Assembly (NCBI GenBank): GCA_965208745.1
Contig: CBDBPN010000003.1
Location: forward strand, 186,001 to 250,000
Source of the DNA: VXNE01 sp965208745
GTDB lineage: Bacteria; Pseudomonadota; Gammaproteobacteria; Pseudomonadales; Azotimanducaceae
Direction of reading: 5' to 3'
Length of the DNA: 64,000 nt
How positions within the stretch are numbered: the stretch's first letter is position 1; every line of letters starts with the position of its first letter. The notes beneath the pieces were generated by a model, which was not told the origin of the DNA, ran no database searches, and was given only the letters and a program-made list of their open reading frames with translations. Shown in pieces: positions 1 through 6,993 of the stretch. Both the position numbers and the translations under genes were made by a program.

Positions 1-1
1 G

Positions 2-562
2 GCGCGGGCGGTCACGCTGGCACGGAGCTATGCAACCACCGTCGAGGACCTGTGGGACGCGGTGACCACCCCGGACCGCATTGCGCGCTGGTTCCTTCCG
101 GTCAGCGGCGACCTCGAACTCGGCGGCCGCTACCAGTTCGAGGGGAATGCGGGCGGGACGATCACGGACTGCGAGCGTCCGTCCTTTCTTGCCCTGACCT
201 GGGAGTTCGGCGGTGATGTGAGCTGGGTCGAGGCGCGGCTCGTCGAAGACGACGCCGGCCGGGCACGCCTTATGCTCACGCACACGGCGCTCCTGTCCGA
301 TCACTGGACCGAGTTCGGTCCCGGGGCCGTCGGCGTCGGGTGGGAGATGGGCCTGCTCGGGATGGAACTGCACCTGACGCGGCCGAACGAGCCAAAGATC
401 GACGCGCAGACCTTCCACCTGACGCCCGAGGGCAAGGCGCTCCACATCGGCAGCAGCGAGGCGTGGGGCGAGGCGGCCATCGCGTCGGGAGCAGATCCCG
501 AGACCGCCCTCGCCGCGGCGCGGCGTACGACGGCCTTCTACACCGGCGAGCCAACGGAATAA
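2..562 (+). CDS. SRPBCC/AHSA1-family protein (5' partial)
   Basis: The frame is open from the window edge, so the start is missing; 186 residues are visible. The text WDAVTTPDRIARWFLPVSGD near the beginning, a run of alternating strands in the middle, and the C-terminal helix with GVGWEMGLLGMELHL are typical of the AHSA1 (START-like, SRPBCC) fold, which binds hydrophobic ligands in a helix-grip cavity. The ligand cannot be told from sequence. It ends 2 nt before the ATG of an ArsR-type regulator. An AHSA1 protein next to an ArsR repressor is a very common two-gene unit, usually autoregulated. The order here is SRPBCC first. Family call is firm, function unknown. Confidence 0.85.
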   Translation, partial: ARAVTLARSYATTVEDLWDAVTTPDRIARWFLPVSGDLELGGRYQFEGNAGGTITDCERPSFLALTWEFGGDVSWVEARLVEDDAGRARLMLTHTALLSDHWTEFGPGAVGVGWEMGLLGMELHLTRPNEPKIDAQTFHLTPEGKALHIGSSEAWGEAAIASGADPETALAAARRTTAFYTGEPTE

Positions 563-564
563 GG

Positions 565-885
565 ATGCACGCCTTCGAGGTACTCGGCGATCCGGTGCGG
601 CGGCGCACCCTCGAGATGCTCGGCGGCGGCGAGCGTGCGGCCGGCGAGATCGTCGAAGTCATGCGCGACGAATTCGCGATCACCCAGGCGGCGGTTTCCC
701 AGCACCTCAAGGTGCTACGGGATCACGGGTTCGCCCAGGTGCGCATCCACGGCGCCCGGCGGATCTACGCGCTGGACGCGCACCCGTTGCGGGAAGTCGA
801 CGCGTGGCTCGAGCCGTTCCGCCGGTTCTGGGAACCGAAGCTCGACGCCCTGGGGACGGAGATTGCGAGGGGTAGGCGGGGCTAG
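565..885 (+). CDS. ArsR-family winged-helix transcriptional regulator
   Basis: A 106-residue protein starting with ATG just after the previous stop, with an AAGG ribosome-binding site overlapping that stop. It opens with the ArsR signature LGDPVRRRTLEMLGGGE and continues with the recognition helix region AITQAAVSQHLKVLRDHG and a wing (VRIHGARRIYALD). It has no cysteine or histidine cluster of the metal-sensing ArsR proteins, so a metal-independent, SdpR-like autorepressor is more likely. The C-terminal LEPFRRFWEPKLDALG helix is the usual dimerisation or linker helix of members paired with AHSA1 proteins. It probably represses its own operon with the upstream SRPBCC gene. Confidence 0.88.
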   Translation: MHAFEVLGDPVRRRTLEMLGGGERAAGEIVEVMRDEFAITQAAVSQHLKVLRDHGFAQVRIHGARRIYALDAHPLREVDAWLEPFRRFWEPKLDALGTEIARGRRG

Positions 886-1338
886 GAGCTTGCGCCGTAG
901 CACGCTTTTCGTCCGACCTGGTGGGAGCGACAGGCAGAGCGGAGGCGATTTTGCGCTGCAATGTGGGTATTCGATGCCGTTTTCGGGGATGAAATCTCGT
1001 CAAGGTGGGTTTTCAAGATGCCAGAATTTTCTACGGCCAAAACTCCTAGGAGAAACTGGCGGAGGGGCGGTCCGTTACCTGCGGCTTCTTCCTTGCGTCA
1101 CCCTCGCCGACGTGCGATCAGGCACCAACCATCTGCCGAGGTTCGGCCTCGCGGCATCCGCGACGACGGTGGAAGCAGGACGCTCGACGACCCGTACAGC
1201 ACCATGGACATGCGGAGACAGGCGGTTCCCGCCGAAAGGGCGTCTCTGCGGCGGTCCCTTCCGCGACTCTTCGCGGAGGCGGGGAGCGCGCTGTGTGCTA
1301 AGGTTTTCGCGACCCGTAGCGAATGAGGGTTGAGCGTC
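886..1338. other. Gene-free stretch
   Basis: About 450 bp with no open frame that resembles a protein. The overlapping short frames are arginine- and serine-rich, as expected of antisense or random GC-rich sequence. Part of it (950-1060) is noticeably less GC-rich than its surroundings, which fits a promoter region or remnant DNA. No hairpin terminator, tRNA or repeat was recognised. Confidence 0.5.
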
Positions 1339-2133
1339 ATGACGACCGGCGCCGCTCGATCGGCGGCAGATTCCCTGCCGGTTTGCGAGGTTCGGACGAA
1401 TTCGTTCGGTTCCCCCTATTGGGCGTTCCTCGCCGATAGGGAGTTCGTCACCCGCCTGGCCGCCTCCGACCTCCAGAGGGCTTTTCGACGGGTGACGCTG
1501 GACCCGATGCGTGGCTTGATCGTGTTGATGTCACCGGTCCGGGCGCATGAACGCGCGAGCGAACTGGCAGGCGACGTCATCAAGGGAATCGCGTCGCTCC
1601 TCGGCATCGCGGAAGTCTCGTTGCGGTCCATGCGTTGGCGGCGACCGTCGGACCCCCCGCACACGGGCCCCGAGCCGGACTGTTGCTTCTACGTCGGCGA
1701 CCACGCCAACGCATACCTCGCGGCGGAGGCGCAGGGGGAAGACGATGCGGAACAGTTCGTGCTCGACAATCCACCGGACATCGTCGTCGAGGTCGGGGTG
1801 ACGCATCTCGACGAGACAAAGATCGACGCCTATCGCGACCGTCGAGTTTCCGAGTATTGGGAGGTGGAGCGGGAGCAGGCGGACGCGACGCCGAGCGTCC
1901 GGATCGTTTCACTGGCGGCATCGCCGGCGCCAACGCCGATGAATGCGTCCAGCCTCCTGCCGGGAGTCACACCCGCGCTGTTCGAGGATGCGTTGCGTGC
2001 AGCGACCCGAGAAGTCGACAGCCAGGCGGTCTTGGCGGCCGTTAGGCAGACGATGGAAGAGCACGGAGCGATTGCCCCCAAGTGCAGCGGGGATGACGAC
2101 GGCACGCGGGGTGGCGGCTTCAGCCTCTCCTGA
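1339..2133 (+). CDS. Uma2-family (DUF820) endonuclease-like protein
   Basis: A 264-residue protein read from ATG at 1339, preceded at good spacing by GAGGG; a TTG at 1330 would add three residues. The central part has the Uma2 layout of the PD-(D/E)XK fold: PEPDCCFYVGDHANAYL, then an acidic strand NPPDIVVEVGVTHLDETKIDAYRDRRVSEYWEVE, where E-x-G takes the place of the usual ExxS and a lysine follows (K in ETKIDAY). Uma2 proteins are abundant in cyanobacteria and some proteobacteria and have no settled function. The C-terminal ~70 residues are unlike the core family. It stands alone next to an accessory block. Confidence 0.75.
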   Translation: MTTGAARSAADSLPVCEVRTNSFGSPYWAFLADREFVTRLAASDLQRAFRRVTLDPMRGLIVLMSPVRAHERASELAGDVIKGIASLLGIAEVSLRSMRWRRPSDPPHTGPEPDCCFYVGDHANAYLAAEAQGEDDAEQFVLDNPPDIVVEVGVTHLDETKIDAYRDRRVSEYWEVEREQADATPSVRIVSLAASPAPTPMNASSLLPGVTPALFEDALRAATREVDSQAVLAAVRQTMEEHGAIAPKCSGDDDGTRGGGFSLS

Positions 2134-2210
2134 CAGTAGTGGCGCTGTCGCCGACATGTTGAGTTCACAAAAGATCTCAACGCGCCACGATTCCCCTGAA
2201 CGGCTACGGC

Positions 2211-2258
2211 GGCGCGGCAGGGGCTCGAACCCGGGCAGGCGTTGCCCTCACCGGTCTT
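2211..2258 (-). pseudogene. Decayed 3' half of a tRNA-Ser
   Basis: On the minus strand this reads from the 3' side of an anticodon stem through a long variable arm and T arm into an acceptor strand. The segment ACCGGTGAGGG, the variable arm and GGGTTCGA match the intact tRNA-Ser at 7738-7825, with about seven differences over ~50 nt. One mismatch breaks the T stem, the acceptor strand no longer matches, and no CCA follows. No 5' half can be found upstream. It is either a diverged attachment-site copy of the tRNA 3' end or a dead isoacceptor. It marks the far edge of the accessory block that ends at the intact tRNA. Confidence 0.7.
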
Positions 2259-2409
2259 AGATGGCGGTGCGGGAACGGCTCCAGCGCGACCCGGCATTCC
2301 TAAAGGTCCAAGCGATCCGTTGACTGTGCCGATGAGCGCATTCCCGCCTTCCAGCGACCGGCACCAGGGACCCGCGCCGCCGCTTGCGGATGTTTCCTCG
2401 GGATATCAA

Positions 2410-2690
2410 TCAAAACCCCAGCTCCGAGTGGGATCCGAGGCGGACGAGTCGTAACGTGTGGCAGTCCGGCTTCTCGTAGACCAGGACGAGGTCTGGCCAG
2501 ACATGGCAGTCTCGGAAGTCGCTCCAATCGCCACCAAGCGCGTGGTCGTGGTGGCGGGCGTCGAGTGCCATGTCGTCGGCCAGAGCGTTAACGATGGTGG
2601 CGAGCCGTTCGTCGAGGTCGTTCCGGCGACGGCCTCGGATTCTCGTCTGTAGTCGCGCTTGAACCGGCTCGTCCGCTCAATCGTCCGCAT
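2410..2690 (-). pseudogene. yafQ: YafQ-type RNase toxin, frameshifted
   Basis: The frame starts MRTIERTSRFKRDYRRE, the standard N-terminus of YafQ/RelE-superfamily ribosome-dependent mRNA interferases. It then loses the family sequence after about 17 codons. The other frame continues it exactly: RRRNDLDERLATIVNALADD, then DHALGGDWSDFRDCHV, PDLVLVYEK and RLVRLGSHSELGF. These include the expected conserved Asp/His positions and the C-terminal SHSEL motif. The total length is 281 nt where an intact 93-residue gene would need 282, so one base is missing near 2640. As written the toxin is inactive. It overlaps the antitoxin end by 14 nt, the usual dinJ-yafQ arrangement. Confidence 0.85.
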
Positions 2691-2937
2691 GCAGGTCGTC
2701 GAGCAGGCTGCTGACATCGGCGAACTGCGGCAGGTTGCCAGCGCGGGCTTCCTTCATCGCGGCGATGGTCTCGTCGTTGGGCACGAGGGGGGCGAATGGC
2801 AGCGCCTTCTCGCGGGCAACGCGCGTTAGCAGGAGCCGCACGGCATCGGAGACGGTGAGGCCCATTGCCGCGAGGACCGTAGCAGCCTCTTCCTTGACTT
2901 CGCGGTCGACCCGCGCTTGGACAAGATGGTTGGCCAT
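2677..2937 (-). CDS. dinJ: RelB/DinJ-family antitoxin
   Basis: An 86-residue ribbon-helix-helix antitoxin. It starts MANHLVQARVDREVKEEAAT and continues with the DinJ/RelB core VLAAMGLTVSDAVRLLLTRVA. The C-terminal segment (LPFAPLVPNDETIAAMKEA, then LPQFADVSSLLDDLHAD) is the toxin-binding tail. The ATG at 2937 was chosen because it gives the conserved family start; an in-frame upstream extension has no counterpart in the family. It overlaps the YafQ reading frame, so the two were co-translated. The antitoxin is intact while the toxin is broken. The gene lies just outside the left end of an insertion sequence. Confidence 0.88.
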   Translation of the reverse strand: MANHLVQARVDREVKEEAATVLAAMGLTVSDAVRLLLTRVAREKALPFAPLVPNDETIAAMKEARAGNLPQFADVSSLLDDLHADD

Positions 2938-3008
2938 GGAGGTCGTTCTCTGCGCCCAGTGGCGCATGGCATTGTCATGCAGTAAGGACCCACTCTGCAA
3001 GAGATCGT

Positions 3009-3017
3009 ACTGTCCAA
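3009..3017. repeat. Target-site duplication, left copy
   Basis: ACTGTCCAA lies directly outside the left inverted repeat and is repeated exactly outside the right one (5162-5170). Nine bases is a usual duplication length for IS4-group elements. The last seven bases are also the tip of the neighbouring IS481-like element. Confidence 0.93.
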
Positions 3018-3035
3018 CAGCAGTTCTCATTTTGA
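3018..3035 (+). repeat. Left terminal inverted repeat
   Basis: CAGCAGTTCTCATTTTGA, the exact reverse complement of 5144-5161. This is the outermost end of the methylase-carrying element, bordered on the outside by the 9-bp duplication. Confidence 0.93.
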
Positions 3036-3077
3036 CCTGACGGGGCAACGGAGTCGGAGATTCCGTCGGCGAACGGG

Positions 3078-3106
3078 TTGACACCATAGGGCGGCGGCCC
3101 TATGGT
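3078..3106 (+). promoter_or_regulatory. Promoter with overlapping operator-like palindrome
   Basis: A consensus -35 TTGACA (3078-3083) is followed after 17 bp by TATGGT (3101-3106). A 10-bp perfect inverted repeat, ACCATAGGGC at 3083-3092 and its complement at 3097-3106 with a 4-nt centre, covers the last base of the -35, the spacer and the -10. A protein bound there would block polymerase. The predicted start of transcription (about 3113-3114) falls on the methylase ATG at 3114, implying a leaderless message. The methylase or transposase may bind the palindrome, but this is inference. Confidence 0.7.
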
Positions 3107-3113
3107 GCGGGCC

Positions 3114-3788
3114 ATGGGCAACCCGTGGTTCGGATCGAAGGCGACATCGGGGCTGTGGCAGGCGCTGGTGGCGCTGATGCCGCCGCACGCGGTGTACATC
3201 GAGACGCACCTGGGCGGCGGCGCGGTGATGCGGCGCAAGCCGGCGGCGCTGCGCAACATCGGCATCGACCTGGACCGGCGGGCGCTGGCGTCGTTCGAGT
3301 GCGGCCATCCGGTGGAGCTGGTGCATGGCGACTGCCACGCGTGGCTGGCCGGGTTCCCGTTCGACGGTTCGGAGCTGGTGTACAGCGACCCGCCGTACCT
3401 GCGCGGCGCGCGCAAGTCGGAGCGCCGCTACCGGCACGACTACGCGGACGCGGACCACGTGGCGCTGCTGGAACTGCTGACGGGCCTGCCGTGCGCGGCG
3501 ATGGTGTCGGGATACCCGTCGGCGCTGTACGACGAGTTGCTGGGCGGCTGGCGCAGCGTGTCGCTGCAGGTGATGAACCACGCGGGGGTGGTCACCGAGA
3601 AGGTGTGGTTCAACTTCGAACCGGATCGCGTGCACTGGGCCGCGCGCGCGGGACGGAACTTCACGCACCGGCAGATGGTCAAGCGCAAGGCGCATGGCTG
3701 GGGCCGGCGCTACGCGGCGATGCCGCCGGCGGAGCGCCTGGCGGTGCTGGCGGCGCTCATGGCGGTGGAGGCCGGCGCGCCGCCGTGA
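3114..3788 (+). CDS. D12-class (Dam-like) DNA adenine-N6 methyltransferase carried by the insertion sequence
   Basis: A 224-residue protein starting MGNPWFGSKATSGLW. The FGSK motif and the following VYIETHLGGGAVM, where Dam proteins have EPFxGxGSV, form the S-adenosylmethionine site. DPPY near residue 90, in LVYSDPPYLRGARKS, is the catalytic motif IV. The motif order is that of the alpha/D12 class. It is shorter than E. coli Dam (278). An ATG at 3102 lies inside the promoter palindrome and would precede the predicted transcript start, so 3114 is preferred. The stop overlaps the transposase GTG (GTGA), implying coupled translation. Recognition sequence unknown. Its likely role is marking the element or host DNA to time transposition. 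Confidence 0.85.
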   Translation: MGNPWFGSKATSGLWQALVALMPPHAVYIETHLGGGAVMRRKPAALRNIGIDLDRRALASFECGHPVELVHGDCHAWLAGFPFDGSELVYSDPPYLRGARKSERRYRHDYADADHVALLELLTGLPCAAMVSGYPSALYDELLGGWRSVSLQVMNHAGVVTEKVWFNFEPDRVHWAARAGRNFTHRQMVKRKAHGWGRRYAAMPPAERLAVLAALMAVEAGAPP

Positions 3789-5074
3789 GGTTCCTCGCGC
3801 GCCATCTCGACCGGCTGCGGGCGTGCTTCGCGCAGCTGCCGGACCCGCGCCGCGGGCGCAACCGCCGTTACGCCATGGCGGACATCGGCATGGCGGCGCT
3901 GTCGGTGTTCTTCATGCGGTCGCCGTCGTTCCTGGCGCACCAGCGCGCGCTCGCCGAAGGCGGTCGCCGCTGCAACGCGCACACCCTGTTCGGCCTCGAC
4001 CGCATCCCCTGCGACAACCACATCCGGCAACTGCTCGACGGCGTGCCGACGGAACACTTCGACGACGAGTTCCACGCCCTCGTCGAGGACCTCGGCGCGC
4101 ACGGCGCGCTGGCCTCCATGCGCTGCCTGGACGACCGCGTGCTCGTCGCCATCGACGGCACGGAGTACTTCCGCTCCCGCAACATCCACTGCGACAACTG
4201 CTCGACCCGCAAGCGCAACGACGGCGGCACGGAGCACTTCCACCAGATGCTCGCCGCCACCGTCGTGGCGCCGGGCCGGTCGCGCGCGCTGCCGCTGCCG
4301 CCCGAGTTCGTCGCGCCGCAAGACGGCGCCGCCAAGCAGGACTGCGAACGCCAGGCCGTCAAACGCTGGCTGCGGTCCCACGGCGAGCGCTGCGCCGCAC
4401 TGCGCCCGGTCTATCTCGGCGACGACCTCTATGCCTGCCAGCCCGTCTGCCGGGCCATGCTCGACGCCGGCGGCGACTTCCTGCTCACCGCCAAGCCGGC
4501 CAGCCACCAGACCCTCTACGAGTACCTCGACGGCATCCGCCTGCCCACGCGCCAGCGCACCGCCGGACGCGGCGCGAAGCGCCGCATCCACCGCTACCGC
4601 TGGATGACCGACCTGCCCATCCGCGACGGCGACGACGCCCTGCGCGTCAACTGGCTGGAGATCACCAGCGCGCGGCCGAACGGCAAGGTCACCTACCGCG
4701 GCGCCTTCGTCACCAGCCTCGACGTCGACCGCGACAACGTCGCCGAACTCGCCGACTGCGCCCGCGCGCGCTGGAAGATCGAGAACGAGACCTTCAACGT
4801 CCTCAAGCAGCACGGCTACCACCTCGAACACAACTTCGGCCACGGCAAGAACACCCTCGCCAGCGTGCTCGTCGTCCTCAACCTGCTCGCCTTCGCGCTG
4901 CACACCGCGTGCGAACTCGCCGAGTCCCTCTGGCGACGCGCCCGCCAGCGCCTCGGCACCCGCGCCCGCCTGTTCGAGCACCTGCGCACCCTCACCGAGT
5001 ACCAGGTGTTCCCCGACTGGAACGCCCTGATCGGCCTGCTCGCCACCGGCGGACCCGCCGCACAGCCGCCCTGA
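3785..5074 (+). CDS. IS4-like DDE transposase
   Basis: A 429-residue transposase. It starts at GTG inside the methylase stop and opens RFLARHLDRLRACFAQLPDP, followed by the family segment RYAMADIGMAALSVFFMRSPSFLAHQ. Catalytic acids can be placed: D in VAIDGTEYF (~residue 125), D in VYLGDDLYACQP (~220), and E in RWKIENETFNVLKQHGYHLE (~330), which carries the Y-R-E-K-like IS4 signature. HNFGHGKNTLASVL after it is highly typical of this subgroup. The gene is full length with no internal stop. Its product should act on the 18-bp ends and produce the 9-bp duplication seen here. Confidence 0.92.
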   Translation: MRFLARHLDRLRACFAQLPDPRRGRNRRYAMADIGMAALSVFFMRSPSFLAHQRALAEGGRRCNAHTLFGLDRIPCDNHIRQLLDGVPTEHFDDEFHALVEDLGAHGALASMRCLDDRVLVAIDGTEYFRSRNIHCDNCSTRKRNDGGTEHFHQMLAATVVAPGRSRALPLPPEFVAPQDGAAKQDCERQAVKRWLRSHGERCAALRPVYLGDDLYACQPVCRAMLDAGGDFLLTAKPASHQTLYEYLDGIRLPTRQRTAGRGAKRRIHRYRWMTDLPIRDGDDALRVNWLEITSARPNGKVTYRGAFVTSLDVDRDNVAELADCARARWKIENETFNVLKQHGYHLEHNFGHGKNTLASVLVVLNLLAFALHTACELAESLWRRARQRLGTRARLFEHLRTLTEYQVFPDWNALIGLLATGGPAAQPP

Positions 5075-5143
5075 CCCCAACACCACTCCGCCGGCCAACA
5101 ATCCACCAACCCTGGAGAACTCCGATACCCAATGACTCAATAC

Positions 5144-5161
5144 TCAAAATGAGAACTGCTG
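5144..5161 (-). repeat. Right terminal inverted repeat
   Basis: TCAAAATGAGAACTGCTG, the exact complement of the left end. It lies 70 bp after the transposase stop and is followed directly by the second ACTGTCCAA. Confidence 0.93.
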
Positions 5162-5170
5162 ACTGTCCAA
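5162..5170. repeat. Target-site duplication, right copy
   Basis: ACTGTCCAA, identical to 3009-3017. From 5164 it is also the TGTCCAA tip of the IS481-like element, so the insertion regenerated that element's end rather than destroying it. Confidence 0.93.
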
Positions 5171-5173
5171 CGC

Positions 5174-5222
5174 GAAGTGAGGGTGAAGCGAAAGGCCGAT
5201 TCCAAGGCGAAGTGAGGGTGAA
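5174..5222 (+). repeat. Iterated GAAGTGAGGGTGAA sites at the IS481-like left end
   Basis: GAAGTGAGGGTGAA occurs at 5174-5187 and again at 5209-5222, 35 bp apart. One inverted copy (without the leading G) lies at 6969-6981 near the right end. Repeats of a subterminal motif at transposon ends commonly are transposase-binding sites; that role is inferred. Confidence 0.75.
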
Positions 5223-5248
5223 ACGGGTGTCCGGGGCATCATCCGGGG

Positions 5249-6520
5249 ATGATCGTGGACATCCAGACGCGGCGGCCACGCACAATGGAGCAGCTTCGGG
5301 CCTTCGTCGAAGGCAACGAGGCCGTGGACTTCCAACCCGAGAGCCGTGACGAGGCGTACGGCTTCGTGCGGGACACCCTGGACCGGTTCGGCTACCGGGG
5401 TCTCGGCAGGCGCGACAAGGGGGTGGTGCTGCGCTTCCTGGTCACCGCGACGGGCATCTCGCGCCAGCAGATGGAGCGCCTGGTGCGCCAGTGGCGGGAG
5501 ACCGGGTCGATCCGGGACCGTCGCGGCGGCGGCCGGGGCCGGCCGTTCGCGCGCCGGTACACGGCGGCGGACATCCGGCGGCTGGCGGAGGTCGACGAGG
5601 CGTACGACCACATGTCCGGGCTGGCCACGCGCGAGGTGCTGCGGCGCCAGTTCGAGGTGTTCGGGGAGACGGACTACGCGCGCCTGGCGGCGATCTCCAA
5701 CGGCCACGTCTACAACCTGCGCGGCTCGGCGACCTACCGCGCCGCGCGCACCGCCTGGACGAAGACGAAGGGCACGGCCGTCAACATCGGCCTGCGCCAG
5801 GCGCCCGAGCCGGAGGGGATGCCGGGCCACGTCCGGGTCGACACCGTCCACCAGGGCGACCGCGACGGCGTCAAGGGCATCCACCTGATCAACCTGGTCG
5901 ACGAGGTGACCCAGTTCGAGTTCGTCGGCGCCGTGGTCGGCATCTCGGAGCGCTTCCTGGTGCCGCTGCTCGAGGGGCTGCTGCTGTCCTTCCCGTTCCC
6001 GATCCTCGGCTTCCACGCCGACAACGGCAGCGAGTACATAAACCACCGCGTCGCCCGGCTGCCCGAGAAGCTGCGCGTCGAGCGCTTCACCAAGTCCCGC
6101 GCCCGCCGCTCCAACGACAACGCGCTGGTCGAGGGCAAGAACGCCAACGTCGTCCGCAAGTGGTTCGGCCACGACCACATCCCGCAGCGCTTCGCGCCCG
6201 AGGTCAACCGCTTCGCCCAGGGCACGCTGTCGCCGTTCCTCAACTTCCACCGGCCCTGCCTGTTCGCCACCGAGTACCGCGACGGCAGCGGCCGGATCCG
6301 GCGCAAGTACCTCGCGGCCGACGTCATGACCCCCTACGACCGGCTGCGCTCGCTCCCCGGCGCCGCGCGGTTCCTCAGGCCCGGCATCGACTTCGCCCTG
6401 CTCGACGCGGTCGCCGCCGCGGAGACCGACCTCGAGGCCGCCCGCCGCGTCCAGGCCGAACGCCGGGCGCTGTTCCGCCGCATCGGCGACGGCATGGCCG
6501 CCGTCCGCGCCGCCGGCTGA
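5249..6520 (+). CDS. Integrase-core (rve) DDE transposase, IS481-like
   Basis: A 423-residue transposase. An N-terminal helix-turn-helix region (GVVLRFLVTATGISRQQMER, residues ~58-77) is followed by a basic linker. The catalytic rve core then shows D in HVRVDTVHQGD (~200), D in GFHADNGSEYIN (~255), and E in NDNALVEGKNANVVRKW (~292). DNGSE followed by N-x-AxVE is the IS3/IS481/retroviral integrase pattern. The C-terminal ~90 residues (FHRPCLFATEY and after) are the usual non-catalytic extension. The reading frame is intact from ATG to TGA. IS481 is the best family fit on size and TGT ends. Confidence 0.87.
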   Translation: MIVDIQTRRPRTMEQLRAFVEGNEAVDFQPESRDEAYGFVRDTLDRFGYRGLGRRDKGVVLRFLVTATGISRQQMERLVRQWRETGSIRDRRGGGRGRPFARRYTAADIRRLAEVDEAYDHMSGLATREVLRRQFEVFGETDYARLAAISNGHVYNLRGSATYRAARTAWTKTKGTAVNIGLRQAPEPEGMPGHVRVDTVHQGDRDGVKGIHLINLVDEVTQFEFVGAVVGISERFLVPLLEGLLLSFPFPILGFHADNGSEYINHRVARLPEKLRVERFTKSRARRSNDNALVEGKNANVVRKWFGHDHIPQRFAPEVNRFAQGTLSPFLNFHRPCLFATEYRDGSGRIRRKYLAADVMTPYDRLRSLPGAARFLRPGIDFALLDAVAAAETDLEAARRVQAERRALFRRIGDGMAAVRAAG

Positions 6521-6993
6521 GCGGAAGACCGCCGCCCGTGCCCGAACCCAACCGGGGGCCAGCCCCCGGACCCCCGCCCTCGCCGGGGGGCAGGGATCGG
6601 CGGCCGGAGGCGTTCGCAAGGAATGCGCCACCCCGATACCTCGTCTCCGATCCGACGCCGACGACCGCCGATCCCCGCCCGACAGGGTACTTCGCCAAAG
6701 GCGCGTCAAGGGTTCGCTCCGCCGAGCGCGACGCCTCCGGCCCCGTGCCCGCCCCGCCGCCGTCGCCCGCAACCGCCGCCCCAGCGGAACCAGCCGCGTT
6801 CAAGCGTCGCCCTCGCCCTTGACCCGCCGCCGAGGCCCGTGGCTTGGCCCCGCCGACGACCCTCCGGCCGTCCTCCGCAGCACTTGACCCCATGCCGACC
6901 GACATCCGATCATCACCCCCATCGCCAGCAAGGGCATCCTTCATCCGACCGCGCCACGGTCGGTCCATTTCACCCTCACTTTCTCATTGGACA
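6521..6993. other. Gene-free right arm of the IS481-like element
   Basis: About 470 bp with no credible gene. It contains a GC hairpin at 6552-6569 (CCGGGGGC and its complement around a 2-4 nt loop), 30 bp after the transposase stop. This could terminate the transposase message, although there is no following T run. The rest is proline/arginine-coding noise in all frames up to the inverted repeat. Confidence 0.5.

Larger units (their letters stand above)
3018..5161 (+). mobile_element. Insertion sequence carrying a DNA adenine methylase and an IS4-like transposase
   Basis: A complete element of 2144 bp. Its ends are an 18-bp perfect inverted repeat, CAGCAGTTCTCATTTTGA at 3018-3035 and its complement at 5144-5161, and it is flanked by a perfect 9-bp direct repeat. 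Inside are two same-strand genes, a Dam-like methylase and a DDE transposase, joined by a 4-nt GTGA overlap. The promoter lies about 45 bp inside the left end. Every expected part is intact, so the copy may be young and active. The methylase sits inside both inverted repeats and shares the transcript, so it belongs to the element rather than to the host. Confidence 0.93.
5164..6993 (+). mobile_element. IS481-like insertion sequence
   Basis: About 1.83 kb with one transposase gene. The left end reads TGTCCAA, four bases, then AAGTGAGGGTGAA. The right end in reverse complement (6993 back to 6969) reads TGTCCAA, five bases, then AAGTGAGGGTGAA. The inverted repeats are therefore imperfect by a one-base length difference. 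The TGT start is typical of IS481. No clear target duplication is visible: the outer left flank before 3011 and the right flank after 6993 share no run. The left tip was itself hit by the methylase-carrying element. A long (~470 bp) gene-free tail lies between the transposase and the right end. Confidence 0.75.

Noticed and set aside
961..1326. 121-codon frame before the Uma2 gene
   Set aside because: Rich in Arg/Ser/Pro, no ribosome-binding site, overlapped by other open frames; no family recognised.
2211..2275. Possible amber-suppressor tRNA, since the loop next to the tRNA-Ser fragment can be read with anticodon CTA
   Set aside because: The anticodon stem has only three of five pairs, the T stem has a mismatch and no D arm or 5' acceptor strand exists.
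3102..3113. ATG 3102 as methylase start
   Set aside because: It lies inside the -10/palindrome and upstream of the predicted transcript start; ATG 3114 gives the conserved N-terminus.
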